64,000 nt of DNA from Forficula auricularia. Lineage: Eukaryota > Arthropoda > Insecta > Dermaptera > Forficulidae. Position numbers and translations under genes: made by a program. The stretch's first letter is position 1. Each line of letters begins with the position of its first letter. The notes beneath the pieces are model-generated. The model was not told where the DNA came from, searched no databases, and was given only the letters and a program-made list of their open reading frames with translations. Below, piece by piece: positions 21,598 to 33,161 of this stretch. Where the stretch lies: the NCBI GenBank assembly GCA_024734495.1, contig JALMQS010000075.1:9668757-9732756 (forward strand), in the 5' to 3' direction.

Positions 21598-24500
21598 TTA
21601 TTCTTTTTTAAACGTATTTTTGAAATCACCATGTAAATGTTTGAGATTTTTAAATAGAAATTTAGGATCAAGATTTGGATATTCTTTAACATTATCAACA
21701 TTTACAAGTGCATAATTCCATCCGGATGCAATCGCTCCTGCAACATCTTTATTTACTTTGTCTCCAACATGTAATGCTTCGCTCGAATGGAATCCTCCTG
21801 CCAATGACAATGCCTGGAAGTTTAAATATTATTATTATTATTTATTCAAAAGATAATTGTGCATTATCTTATAATTAGAAGAAGAAAAATATTTCAGAAA
21901 GTTTTTCAGTATCAATAGGTACCTAATTCTTTTTTCCTTAAAAAATGTATAATATGGTTCTCATGCCAGAAATAGGGATTTATTTATTTATATATTTATC
22001 CTATACCCCAAAATGTCAGAAATTCATAAAGTCTGACTGGTTAATAGAGTTAAACACTGATGCAATAATCAAAAACTTTTTGTTCGTTCTTAACAGACCA
22101 TGAGACTATTAATTACACTGCCCAACAATGAAAATGTCTTGGGCTCAAAAATAACTGATTCTTATGTATTTCCACCTGCTGAATTCAAAAATCACCATAA
22201 AAATTACCGATGAACTATTGTTTGGGAGATATTAATGGTCAAAACGACAAAAAATGCCATTTTGACCTATTTTCGAGTCCCATTAGATATTAAACAGCAA
22301 TATTTGAAATCAAAATATTTTGTTGACGTAATAGAAAACAGATTCCTCTTTGATTTTCAAATTACCACTTGTTTGTAGCTCAATTAGAACTCGAGTTATA
22401 ACTAAAAAACTAAAACTACGTGATTATAAAGGATAATTAACATAGATAAAAATATATGGTCTTAGTTTTTTTAGTTATAACGCGAGTTCTAATTGAGCTA
22501 AAAACAAGTAGTAATTTGAAAATCAAAGAGAAAGCTGTTTTCTATTACGTCAACAAAATATTTTGATTTCAAATATTGCTGTTTCATATTTAATGGGACT
22601 CGAAAATAGGTCAAAATGGCCTTTTTCGTCATTTTGACCGATAATATCTCAAAACTCTGACATGTTGTAAAAAATCAGGAAATTGTATGATAATCACCGT
22701 AGTAAACTCTACTTGAATCCATTGTTAGGTTTAAGGGGGAAATTTTTGTCGATCAGTGTAATCGTCTATGTGAGGTTAAACCCGAAAAACTTTTTTAAAG
22801 CCATTTATATTAATTGTTTTGTTTTCATAATTATTTGATTCTGATTACATACTTTTTGAAATATCTCAGGTTTTGGCTTTTCATATCCAACTTCATAAGA
22901 TGTGAGAATGAAGTCGAAATAATTTTTTAGTTCCATTACTTCAAGAATTTCAGGTAATGTTGAATCAAAGTTGCTGATTACTCCAAGGCAAACTTTATAA
23001 TCATTTTTAAGTGTCTAAAAAATATAAATATACATATATCTTAATTAAGCTTGTGTGGGCAAAACTCCCACGCGGTACTATCCTTTCAACGAGCGTATGG
23101 AGGACGATGGAGCTGAATGGACCTCATGTTTCGTATAACTAGTGGCGTAACAATAGGGTGGCAGGGGACGGACAAAATGCCATGGGGCCTAGGCGGAGCC
23201 CCCGCGAGTACAAGAGGATCCTAGCATTTATTATAACCAGAGAGGAGATTTACGTGCAGTAAAAAACTAAGTTTCATGCAATAAAAACTGCGATTCGTGC
23301 AGAAACAAAAAAAAATGAAAACTTATCAATAAAAAAACTTTACTAATCCGAAAAATTGTTCAAATTTACAATAATTAGCATCATGATTTGTTTTTTCCAG
23401 TGATTTATATGAAATTAAATAAACTGCAACGGATCGTTGCTATACTTTATCCAAATTCATTTGAAATATTGATATTTTTATTCCTTTATTATTAATCAGA
23501 TATCACTTGAAATTTACAGGCCATGTTGCAGTGAGGAGTGAGGGTTCAGGTGAAGATCCAGAGGCTTAGTGGGGTGGTGCGGGGTGGGGTCCATGGGATG
23601 GTGGGGGTGGAGTGGGGTGTTCAGGTGAGGGTCCAGAGGCGTAGTGGGGTGGTGAGGGGTGGTGGGGAGAGGGATTTTATGAAAGAAAAGCAGCGATTTT
23701 TTGCTAAAAATTGCTGTTTTTCAACAAAAATTTGGTTTGGCAGTCGCCACACCTCGCTCAACCCTGGTGCCGCCACTGCGGCTGTCCCCCCCCCCCCTAG
23801 GGAAATTCCCTAACTACACCAATGCGTACACAGAGCAGGTTTCGCAGAAAATGTTCCAAGGGCTCTTGATCTCCATAAGAAACGATTTTCCACAGATACC
23901 TTCGACTTCTACCCAATCACTGAATCTCCCCTTATCTTCACGTTACAAGGGTCCACCAAGGACTACAGAGGTTGTACCTTCTTGGTGCAACTTCTTCTTG
24001 TATCAGTATCTTTATAAAAAAAAAAAAAAAAAAAATTTCCATGTCCAGTGGGATTATCAGATTTGATCCGTTCGATTTTTTTCTGTTGGGTTATCTCAAA
24101 GAGGAGATTTATACTAAGCATTGTCCAAGAGAGCTGCAAACTCTAAAGAATCCAATCTGCCTTATTCCCCAAGAAATGCTCGAAAGAAACTTCACAAGTG
24201 TTTCGACAATAACCAATTGGCCGATAAAAAATCACATGGGATAAAACTTTCCATGTTTAGATTGTGAAAATACATGTTAATTCACCTTTAAAAGTAGGGA
24301 GGGCGTTTAGCCCCACACTGTATAAACTAATATTAATAATTATTACTATAATATTAATAAACCTGAAGTAACTCTGTTGCTCCGTCAACAACCACCCAGC
24401 AGTCAGATCCCCTGTAATCTTCTATCAATTGTTCACTTATTTTCTGGAATTTCTTGGGATCAAGATTTTTTTTATCTCCATCTAAAAAATAATAAGTACC

Positions 24501-27500
24501 TATATATGAAATATTAATACAAAATATCTTTAACATTTTTTGAATGAAATTTTTTTAAGCATGCAAAAATTGAAAGTAAAATTCAAGGAACAAAAAATAA
24601 AATACAATTTGGGGCATATACTTTAGTATATATTCAAATAGTTTAAATTTACTATAATCAGAAATCAATGAGATTGTCCTCTATTTGATGCAAATAAACC
24701 TATATAGGTACCGGGTGAGTTTTTTATCTTCAGACATTCTTTGACTCAAAAACAGTGCATTATATGAAAAAAGTTTCAAATAAAAGTTTATTTATATCAT
24801 GAGCTATGCTATTGTTTGTCGACCTAGAACAAGCTTTCAAGGATATCTCGAGGTCAAGTTCTGTTTTTTAAATAGAAAGCTGTATGTTTCTGTACATATT
24901 CTTAATCTACAAAAAAAAACTGAACAACTTTTATTAGAACTATTTTTTTATACGACATCAAATAATGAAAAATATTAAATCAATTAGATCTCAAAAAAAA
25001 TCTTAATAATTATTTTTAACAATTATTAAATAAATATTTATTAAATCGAAGAGTCACAACAATGAAAATAAGTGTTTATAATGATCTTAAAACTTCATTA
25101 TTCGTAGCTAGACAGATTTAAGAGATTATTTTCTACTTAATTGAACTATTTAAAATTCTTGAGTTTAAAAAAGTTTATTTCTCGTGTCAATCCAGAAGAT
25201 AGTTATATTGCTGTATTACTTTATTAATAATGGAGCATTTTTTGTTGAAGGCAGAATTGAAATGGTCTTAATTTAAGCGGTGAATGTGGAAAAAGTGTTA
25301 TGAGGGTCAGCAATTGAAATGGATGCCGAGCGTTTTCCTGATAGAAATACAGCCCCCCAAGCTTCATTTTATTGTGTTGTAATCTCTTAAAAAATAAACA
25401 AGAAATGTAAAGGCTACGAAGAAACTGAAACAGGCCAAAATAACGAAATCGGAATTCATCCAAAAGACTTGCGATACACTCTGGAATGTCACAGAACAGC
25501 GTCCCAAAATTATTAAATTATTTATTTAATAATTAAATATTTGATCATTATTATTGGATAATTAAGTTGAATGATTGTTAAAAATAATTATTATAATTTT
25601 TTTTGAGATCTAATTGATTTAATATTTTTCATTATTTGATCTCGTATAAAAAAATAGTTCTAATAAAAGTTGTTCAGTTTTTTTTGTAGATTCAGAATAT
25701 GTACAGAAACATACAGCTTTCTATTTAAAAAACAGAACTTGACCTCGAGATACCTTTGAAAGTTCTAGGTCGACAAACAATAGCATAGCTTACTTTCCCT
25801 TCTGATATAAATAAACTTTTATTTGAAACTTTTTTTCATATAATCCTCAGTTTTTGAGTCATAAGACTATCTCAAGAAAAAAAAATCACCCGGTATATTG
25901 ATGTAATAACAAGGCGACAACAATCTATTTTAATTTTTTCATTAAATTGAAGGGTTGGTTTTGTCACAAAAATAATAAAACAATAATTTTAATAACTATT
26001 AGAATTATTTAATTGATTACTATACGGTTTCGGTCTACCACTGGTCGACCATCCTCCAGTAGTTATCTCGTTCAAGAACCGGAATTTGTCATTTCACATG
26101 AAACATTCATTCTTAAATCTTCAATATAGATAGATCACACAATTCATTACAATCACACACACATATATACATATATAAGCAACAAATTTATAAAAACGTT
26201 TACTAGTGAACTAGAAATTATTTTGAATTAATGATTATATTCAATTTAATGAAAAAATTTAAATCAAGTCACTTAAGTTCTGGAAGAAAATTAATAAAAT
26301 CTATTTTAAATAAATTATTATTTAATTATTTTTTCATATTATATCTTAAGATATTAGGTTGGTGCATAATTATCAGCCGTTTATATTGGCACGTTTTTCG
26401 TTAATGTATATTGTTGTTGTTGTTTATTTTTTTTAATAAAAATAATCTTCTCTATTTCTTTAAGAAAATGCGTGTCGAAAATCATATTCATATTCGTCAT
26501 ATTATGCTGTACCACTACGAGAAAGGATGGAAGACAGCACAGTCATTTCGCGATCTCAACGAACTTTTTGGCGATCACACCACATTGCCTTTTTACAGTG
26601 GACGCCTTTCGGTAATCTTTTGGGTGAAACACCTGTCGAAACTCAAATCTTCTTTCTTTTGACGATTTTAAAGAGAATCCGCGATTCATCGCCAGTAACG
26701 AGGTTCTTCAGAAACGGAGTTTGCTCGTTTCTCTGCAGCAAATCGGTGTAAATTCAGACACGTTCGGTTTTGTTGTTGTCGGAGAGTTCGTGGGGGAGCT
26801 ATACAGCCAATTTCCATACTTTTTCTGAGCTTTATGAGATGACGAACGATGCTCGAATTGTCCACAATGAAGTCTTCGGTCAACATTCTGGTTGTCAAGA
26901 TTTTGTCCTCTTCCACTTCTATCGCCCGATTTGAACTTCTTGAACCATTTTTCAACTTGGCTTTTTGTTCCTTCGCCCAAAAGTTCGTTGAGATCGCAAA
27001 ATAACTGTGCTGCATTCCATCCTTTCTCGTAGTGATACAGCTTAATATGACGAATATGAATATGATTTTCGACACGCATTTTTCTTAAAGAAATAGAGAA
27101 GATTATTTTTATTAAAAATAATAAACAACAACAACAATTATCACTAACGAAAAACGTGCCAATATAAACGGCTGATGGGGGATCAGATAGCCTAGGAGTT
27201 AGCGCGCCAGCCTGCTAACTAAGTGGACCCTGGTTCGAATCCGGCTAAAATCTGACCCCGTGGGCAGAGACAAATTTGAAAAAAAAAATAGTATCGTAAA
27301 TTGGCTTATGGCTAGAAAGGCCGAAAAGCCAAAAAAAACGGCTGATAATTATGCATCCAACCTAATATTAATAATTTGTAAAATGTGTTTTATATTTAAT
27401 GATTCATTTTAATATTTGTTAATTAAAATATATAATGTAATAACTTTTTATAATAATTGAATATTCAGAGGTGCCCCTCTTAGCTTCATGACTCCCCCCC

Positions 27501-28962
27501 TCCCCATTTTTTATTCACTTTTAAAGAATTAGAAGAGCTTTTTATTATCTACCTTTTGTTGAAGTTCTAGAAGACCTTACCGTTTTTATTTTTAGCACTT
27601 AATTGCTAAAATGCAACAATTTTCAACCCCCAGAAATTTCAAAGACGCACTCTAGGTCTTAAGCCCCCCCCCCCCCCGTGGGCACCACTGTTTAACAATG
27701 CCTTATTTTATTATGATAAACTATGAAAATTACATTTTTTATATACTTTATGTATGAGAGAAATAAAATTCTGGTGAAAACCTCGCTGTAATATATTTAT
27801 TCAGCCTTCCGCCTACGTTTCGTTAATAAATTCAGCCTAATCAATCTTAATTATATATAAAACAAAAATAATAATAATAATGAAGTGACCACAGGATTTA
27901 TCCGTAGTCACTCAATGACCCTTTCTATGAAATCTTGGCTTGTACATATCTTTTTTTTTGTTTGTTTATTATTTTTTATTTTTATTCAGATTTTTCATTT
28001 TTATTCACATGTTTATTGTTTTTATTTATGTTTTTACAATTTTATTCATCTTTTTGTTGATATTTTATTTTTTATTTTTTATTTATTTATTTATTTTTTT
28101 CTATTTATCTTTTTCATTTTTGTTTTTATTTGACATAGATCTGTATAAAATTTTTAACAATGCGAGTACTGTAGATAAAAAGGGAGAGAGAGAAAATGTA
28201 AATATTACCACCAATTGTACAGATCCAATTTTGTAAACTTCTTATCTGTAAGAGGAAGCCCCCTCCTGCGTGGCCAAATAAATAATAAAAGATAAGATTA
28301 AGATGCCTTGGAGGAGTGTGTGTGTTTGGGTTGAATGATGAAAGTTTGGAGGATTTGATATTTATAGATTAGCTTCTGTCCTAAAGAAGGATTCCAAAGA
28401 GGGTTCTAAACGTCGGCGGAAGGCTGAATTTATTAATTATATTTTCTTAATTATAAAGAATTAAATGAAAACAAACTTTAATTTAGCCTTTTATTAACTT
28501 AAAAGACCGTCATACAAAAATAACAACAATAGGCGAATAAATAAACAGACAACGGATATTGGATTAACTACATAGTAATTAATTTTAATTATTACAATAT
28601 TACATCGGAATTTCAGTCAGAATTTTATTTCTATCTTACCGAAGTATATACAAATTTAACGGGATATCTCCATGTTCACATCAAATTACATTTTTTTTAT
28701 TTTTACCTAAAGATTTGCTTAAAGAATCATAAATTACATTTCGCCACCAATTTTTCCATCCGCCATGTATTGGATCTCTTCCGAAATTCGGTCTTTGATG
28801 ACAAGCATGATTATATGCCGATATCCATGAAGTTTCCAATTTATCTGCAGATACATCAATACCATGAATTTTAGCTACACGGGCATAATATTCATGTGAA
28901 GGTTCTCGAAGTCGTAAAAGTGTGCCAGTTGAATCAAAAGTTATCAGTCGGAAAAAAGTCAT
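21598..28962 (-). CDS. HDHD3: HDHD3-like haloacid dehalogenase-type hydrolase
   Basis: Four exons on the minus strand: 28962-28707 (ATG), 24481-24363, 23014-22853 and 21813-21598 (TAA). GT-AG junctions keep phase and give 250 residues, the family's usual length (about 251). HAD-superfamily core: motif I FDSTGT (nucleophile Asp10), cap region with WISAYN and GWKNWWRNV, motif II ISNFD (Ser139), motif III EKPKPEIF (Lys171), motif IV HVGDKVNKD (Asp197, Asp202). The second Asp of the usual DxD motif I is Gly13 here, which would be expected to weaken phosphatase activity. The physiological substrate of HDHD3 proteins is not established. A possible acceptor (TTTCAATTTAAG) lies just upstream of the ATG, so a 5' UTR intron is likely. 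AATAAA overlaps the stop codon. Intron 1 holds transposons. Confidence 0.92.
22117..22760. mobile_element. Fold-back element in HDHD3 intron 3
   Basis: The ends CACTGCCCAACAATG and GATCAGTG are imperfect inverted repeats. Inner arms (AACAGCAATATTTGAAATCA against TTTCAAATATTGCTGTTT) pair over roughly 200 bp around a centre near 22440. No ORF. Confidence 0.75.
23524..23690. repeat. G-rich tandem sequence (GTGGGGT/GGTCCAGAGGC units)
   Basis: CAGGTGAAGATCCAGAGGC and CAGGTGAGGGTCCAGAGGC form two units of about 95 bases, with GTGGGGTGGTG inside. ORFs across it are repeat artefacts. In HDHD3 intron 2. Confidence 0.6.
23830..24032 (+). mobile_element. LINE 3' end with poly(A)
   Basis: CACAGATACCTTCGAC, GGGTCCACCAAGG and CACCTTCTTGG-type blocks match, in the same order, the 3' end of the LINE remnant at 49870-50200. 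It ends in an A run at 24013-24032. Confidence 0.6.
24709..25895 (-). mobile_element. Long-TIR element TACCGGGTGA family, copy 4
   Basis: Both termini are present. The core (CGCAAGTCTTTTGGATGA block, about 25450-25475) is inverted relative to copies 1-3, so it sits in the opposite orientation. At 1.19 kb it is the shortest two-ended copy. In HDHD3 intron 1. Confidence 0.8.
26018..26065 (-). ncRNA. Degenerate hammerhead-like motif
   Basis: Minus strand CUGGAGGA replaces CUGAUGA; stem II GGUCGACC...GGUAGACC, then GAAACCGUAU. Recognisable by layout only. Confidence 0.35.
26655..27079 (-). pseudogene. mariner transposase remnant
   Basis: The ATG at 27079 opens the N-terminal domain (LYHYEKGWNAAQ, WFKKFKSGD). 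After a frame change, the region of the first catalytic aspartate (VTGDES) follows near 26690. The second and third aspartates are lost. A second inverted copy of the N-terminus starts at 26468 on the plus strand. Confidence 0.8.
27177..27336 (+). mobile_element. tRNA-derived SINE, copy 1
   Basis: A tRNA-like head has A box TAGCCTAGGAG (27188-27198) and perfect B box GGTTCGAATCC (27232-27242), then a body ending GGCTTATGGCTAGAAAGGCC and an A-rich tail. Flanked by the 10-bp duplication AACGGCTGAT (27167-27176, 27337-27346). It sits inside the right arm of the mariner. Second copy at 57880-58060. Confidence 0.88.
27466..27690. mobile_element. Short hAT-like non-autonomous element
   Basis: The ends CAGAGGTGCCC and, reversed, CAGTGGTGCCC are inverted repeats of the hAT CAGNGG type. 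C-rich interior, 225 bp. No clear 8-bp target duplication. Confidence 0.45.
27800..28440. mobile_element. Penelope-type inverted repeats with degenerate hammerhead
   Basis: GGCGGAAGGCTGAAT occurs in inverted orientation near 27810-27835 and 28415-28430. The right copy carries a decayed hammerhead (CUAAAGA, stem II, UAAACGUC at 28381-28412, plus strand). The T-rich stretch 27940-28130 between them has only low-complexity ORFs. Confidence 0.5.
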
Positions 28963-29029
28963 AGCCTTAAATTGAAATAAGAATAGATAAAGAATAAATA
29001 AATTATAATAAATAATTAAGTGGATATCG

Positions 29030-29560
29030 ATGAGGCAGTCCAAAAAACGAAGAAGATAATTTACACTATCTTTCCATTCATAAAACCGACGTCTCGGAGG
29101 CTATTCCCTCCTTCTTCAGGGTTTTGAAAAGTCAGTGAAGGAAATCCAATGAGACATTCTCCTCTGCCTCCTCTTTCAGTGTCTTCAATAACTGTATAAA
29201 CCCCCAATCTTGTCACGCTTAAAAAAACAACACCCCTCATTGAAAGGTAAAGACCCAGAACGTTAATGGCATTATACTTCATAAAATCAAGCTAAAAAAC
29301 GCCATCACAGGTGCTATATTATATTACTACATTATAATTCTGCAGAGAATGAAATACAATGTATTATTGTTACTGCCACTGAAAGAGGAGGCAGAGGGGA
29401 ATGTCGTATTGGACTTCCTTCACTGACTTTTCAAAACCCTGAAGGAGTGAATAGCCTCCGAAACATCGGTTTTATAAATAAAGAAAGTGTAAATTATCTT
29501 CTTCTTTGTGGACTGCCTCATCGATATCCACTTAATTCACTTATCAGTCCGTCTCCAAAA
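29030..29560. mobile_element. Penelope-type inverted pair with two decayed hammerheads
   Basis: Arms share GATATCGATGAGGCAGTCC, CTGACTTTTCAAAACCCTGA and AGAGGAGGCAGAG in inverted order. Hammerhead-like cores: minus 29085-29125 (CUGAAGA, GAGAC instead of GAAAC) and plus 29430-29475 (CUGAAGGA, GAAAC). A related pair is at 46390-46740. Starts just upstream of HDHD3 exon 1. Confidence 0.7.
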
Positions 29561-29616
29561 ATTACTGCAATAAATAATAAATAATAAATTTAAGAAATCC
29601 TTTTACTCATTTTGAG

Positions 29617-29939
29617 TTTTCAATTAAATAAAATAGATAATTTTGAAAATCGTATGGAAAGAATCATTTGGCTTCTCTTTTTTTAATTCGCAATATTGTC
29701 CATTGTCTTCAATGGGAACTGGAAGCCCTTTATATCCACACGGGGCCCTGGGTTGCAGCCCAAAAAGCCCATATATAGATCCGCCTCTGCCCCCTTTCCC
29801 TCCCTAACTACGCATTTTTTAGTAGAATTGACAAATTTTGAAAGTAACAGAAATGATTAAATGAGAAATATATAATACATGTCACGTAATAATATGGAGT
29901 GGGGCCGGGGCACCGCCTTCTGATGGTGCTCGGCACGAC
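29617..29939. repeat. 323-bp repeat X, left copy
   Basis: Nearly identical to 38357-38680, same orientation. The last 60 bases (from TGTCACGTAATAATATGG at 29880) are the start of the gypsy-type LTR found whole at 38621-38827. The left copy stops after CTCGGCACGAC. Confidence 0.85.
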
Positions 29940-29996
29940 GAATGAATATTTACTTAATTGCCTTTGCATTTAATTTTATATTCCAGCAGCAGAGAC

Positions 29997-31336
29997 ACTT
30001 TTTTATTTTCTTTTAATAAATCAGCAGTGGAAAAATATCAAATGCACATGTTATAGTAACATTATGTTTTATAAAAAATAAAAACAGTTTTATATAATTA
30101 ATATATTAATTGTAACATAGCAATATTTCATGAATTAATTAATTATATCAATTGAGTAATACAACTCACAATTAAAGAGTGAATTATTTTCAATATAATA
30201 GAAAAATATTTCTAATATTTAATGATTAATATATAAACAGTTTTACAAATAATTATTAAACTACTTAGCTTGTTTTTCAACACGATTGTTCCAAAAGAAA
30301 TTATTTTCGTCAATTGAAAACGTTAGCTGAAGCCTTTCTCTTAAAGAGGATGTATCCGTCCTTGTTCCACACTAAAATCTTGCATTAGTTGGAAACAAAG
30401 CAATTTGAGAAATCCTTTTCTCTGGAGTTCCTTTGAACCCGTCAATTCAGGTTGATAATTAGCGTATAATTAATCAAGCAAGATATTTAAAGATGGCGGA
30501 TTAACACCAGCGTGGGTGAAAAAACGCAACGAACCAGCTACTGTATACGAGCTGTTCAAAATGGCCTCGCAAGGCAATGAAGATCTTTCTCGCTAAAAGC
30601 AAAGAACAGCATCCTATGGGTCCGACCAGTGTAAGAGGAAGGACACAACGAACCAACCACTGTATAATGGGCTGTTCAATGGCCGCGCAGGCAATAGAGT
30701 TCTCTCTCGCTTAACAAGACGAGCAGAGCAACCCGAGTTCGGTCTACATGAAGGCAGAGCGTAAAACCAACCAGGCTCGCCCGGTTTCACTAGCTGTGAA
30801 GAGGGCCCAGACGGTCACGTGATCAAAACTAGGATTTTGATTGGTGAACGTCACACATTTTTATGACTGTATTTTTTGTTCTCTCGAAAGGCTTGCTTAA
30901 CAGCGACTGGAATTCGTATTTTCTCCTAAATAAATTTCCTTTGAAACGACAAAGTATTGAATTACTGCCAGTATAATTAATTTTTGATTGAAAAGATATC
31001 AGTTTTGTTGTGAAATTGAATCTTTTTCTAGAATATTTTAAATAAAGATATTAAAATATCCTTTACAATAGGAAAATGAAAACAAATTTCTATAATATTT
31101 TTTTGATAAATTGAAAACTTAAAACTATTTGAATTAATTTTAATTAAATTAATTAACATAAAAAAAAAGGCTGAAAACTCTTAAGTTTGAACATAACTCC
31201 CCAATTTTTGTTAAAAGATCCTCTTTTAACGAATTAAAACTAAAGTTTTTTAAAGTGTCTTTGACAGCTGGGTGAGTTTTGACATTTCACAGATGTTTTC
31301 AGAATATGGACTTTGTCACTTTACATATGATAAACA
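29997..31336 (-). repeat. BEL/Pao LTR, left partial copy
   Basis: Ends at 31336 in AAACA, directly followed by TTTCTTTTTTTTTTTT, a polypurine tract on the minus strand. It lacks the first 516 bases of the full LTR. An internal duplication of about 119 bp starts at 30528 and 30647 (AACGAACCA...CTGTATA). Confidence 0.7.
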
Positions 31337-31442
31337 TTTCTTTTTTTTTTTTAAAAAATTTAATGATCTTAAAACTAATTACTTAAATACTAATGGTGTT
31401 TGTTTTGGTTAGACAAAATCATTTTGTTTATCAACTTATAAA

Positions 31443-32513
31443 CTAAATTTCTATTGGCAATGGGGCCAATTTGACAACTGGTCTTGTTATTGTTCCCAAC
31501 TGGGTTTTCAACTTAACCACCCTCACGGTACCATCTTTGCCTGGAAAAACTTCCAGTACACGTCCTAACTTCCACTGGTTAGTCAGTGTATTTTTGTCTT
31601 GTATAAGAACTAATTGATTTACAACAAGGTTTACAATTTTGGTTTTACCTTTATACCGTTGTTGTAAAGTGTTTAGATAGTTATTGGACCAAGCTTTCCA
31701 AAAACCGGCTTTTAAATTTTCTAAAAATTTGAATCTTTGATTTAATTTACAATTTCTTTCTTGACAATGTTCTAATACTGGTAATTGTACAAGAGGTTGA
31801 CCAACTAGAAAATGTCCAGGTGACAAGTATTCAAGACTTTCACTGTCATCGGAGAGAGGGGTTAAAGGCCTTGAATTTAAAATTGATTCTATTTGACACA
31901 AAAGAGTTTCTAGCTCCAACAACGTTAAAAAGCTCTGTCCTACAATTCTTTTAAGGTATTGTTTACAAACACGCACAGATGATTCCCAAAGTCCACCGAA
32001 GTGAGGGCTGTAGGTGGGTACAAAAGACCAACAGATTGAATTCTCTGATAAGAACTTCATTACTTCATTATTTTTCATTTTTGAAATCAATTGGTTCAAT
32101 TCCGACCTGACAACTTTGGAAGCGGAGACAAATGTTGTTCCATTGTCTGAATATATCCTTTTGGGAACCCCTCTGCGGGCAATAAATCTTTTTAAAGCAT
32201 TTAAGAAACATTCTGTACTGAGATCCGTACAAACTTCGAAATGACAAGCTTTAGTGGCGAAACACACAAATGTGGAAACGTAAACCTTTTGTGGCTTGGA
32301 ACCTCGTCTCAGATTTAAGTGGACCATGAATGGGCCGAAAAAGTCTACTCCTGTATTTTCAAAGGGTCGTGAAGGATTGACTCTATCACCAGGTAAATTT
32401 CCCATTAAGGGTGTGTAGGTTAGCGGCTTCTGTTTGAAGCATGTAATGCATTCACGGCAAACCTTTCTTATTAACTTTCTCCCTTGTACTATCCAAAATT
32501 TTAGTCTGAGCAA
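31443..32513 (-). pseudogene. BEL/Pao integrase region of the polyprotein
   Basis: 356 codons: a CxxC zinc-binding end (CRECITC), the DDE core with Asp in VDFFGPF (about residue 56), Asp in YSDNGTTF (about 120) and Glu in FGGLWESSV (about 176), then a DUF5641-like tail with LGRVLEVFPGKDG. Integrates the cDNA. Its upstream link to the RT frame is broken between 32513 and 33160, where the frame changes at least twice. Confidence 0.88.
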
Positions 32514-32578
32514 GGCCGAAATAACATTAGGGCCTGCATGTAAGTACTTTAAATGATAAGACCTAACTAATAATTTAG

Positions 32579-33155
32579 TTATATAACAACTTTTGATATT
32601 ATTAAAGGATGCTTTTGGTTGTAGGGGATGTTAGCTTCTTCTAAACGACCTCCTACCCTTAACAAGTGGAATTTGTCCAAGAATGGGTTTAAAGTTAGGA
32701 TGTTAGATTTTCTATCTAACGGCTCCTGATTTCCTAAGCTAGTTATTTCTGTGACAAAACTTATTTGGCTGTATTTAATCAAATTTAATAATGAATTCTC
32801 TCTATCCAAAGGACGTATAGTTTTAAAATTTTTTTAAACTTTTCTTTATAATCGTCAGGATATTCCCTTTTTATTTTTAAATAGATACCAAGAACTTTTT
32901 GAGTATTGAAAGGTGAGAAACTAATCTTTCTACAATGAAGAGAATTGTGACAAATATTTATCTATTACTTCTTCTTTTTTGAGAAGTGAGTGCACAAAAC
33001 TTACAACTTCTTTTTTTTATTTTCTTCCTCTGGGGTTTTAACCTCGTTGAGGAATTTAAATGGGGTGGGGTTTGATAAAAAGTGTGCTTTGTAACCCTTT
33101 TTCCAAAATTCTGTAGAGTCTGAAAGTAAATAAATGAATTCAAGTTTGATTTCAA
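32579..33155 (-). pseudogene. Frameshifted RNase H to integrase linker of BEL/Pao
   Basis: Pieces in different frames, including the LLRVGGRLEEA and QKHPLI signature typical of the segment just before the BEL integrase. An A/T-rich patch at 32810-32900 marks the break. I describe the breaks only. Confidence 0.7.
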
Positions 33156-33161
33156 AGGCCC

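Larger units (their letters stand above)
26354..27365 (-). mobile_element. mariner element with palindromic ends
   Basis: Terminal repeats TTAGGTTGGTGCATAATTAT (left) and TTAGGTTGGATGCATAATTA (right, reversed). Besides the TIRs, about 210 bp including the start of the transposase gene occur in inverted orientation at both ends (26395-26575 and 26995-27130). A SINE is nested at 27177-27336. In HDHD3 intron 1. Confidence 0.85.

Noticed and set aside
27885..28236. Two Phe-rich ORFs resembling membrane proteins
   Set aside because: Hydrophobicity comes from a T-rich low-complexity tract; no start context or homologous motif.
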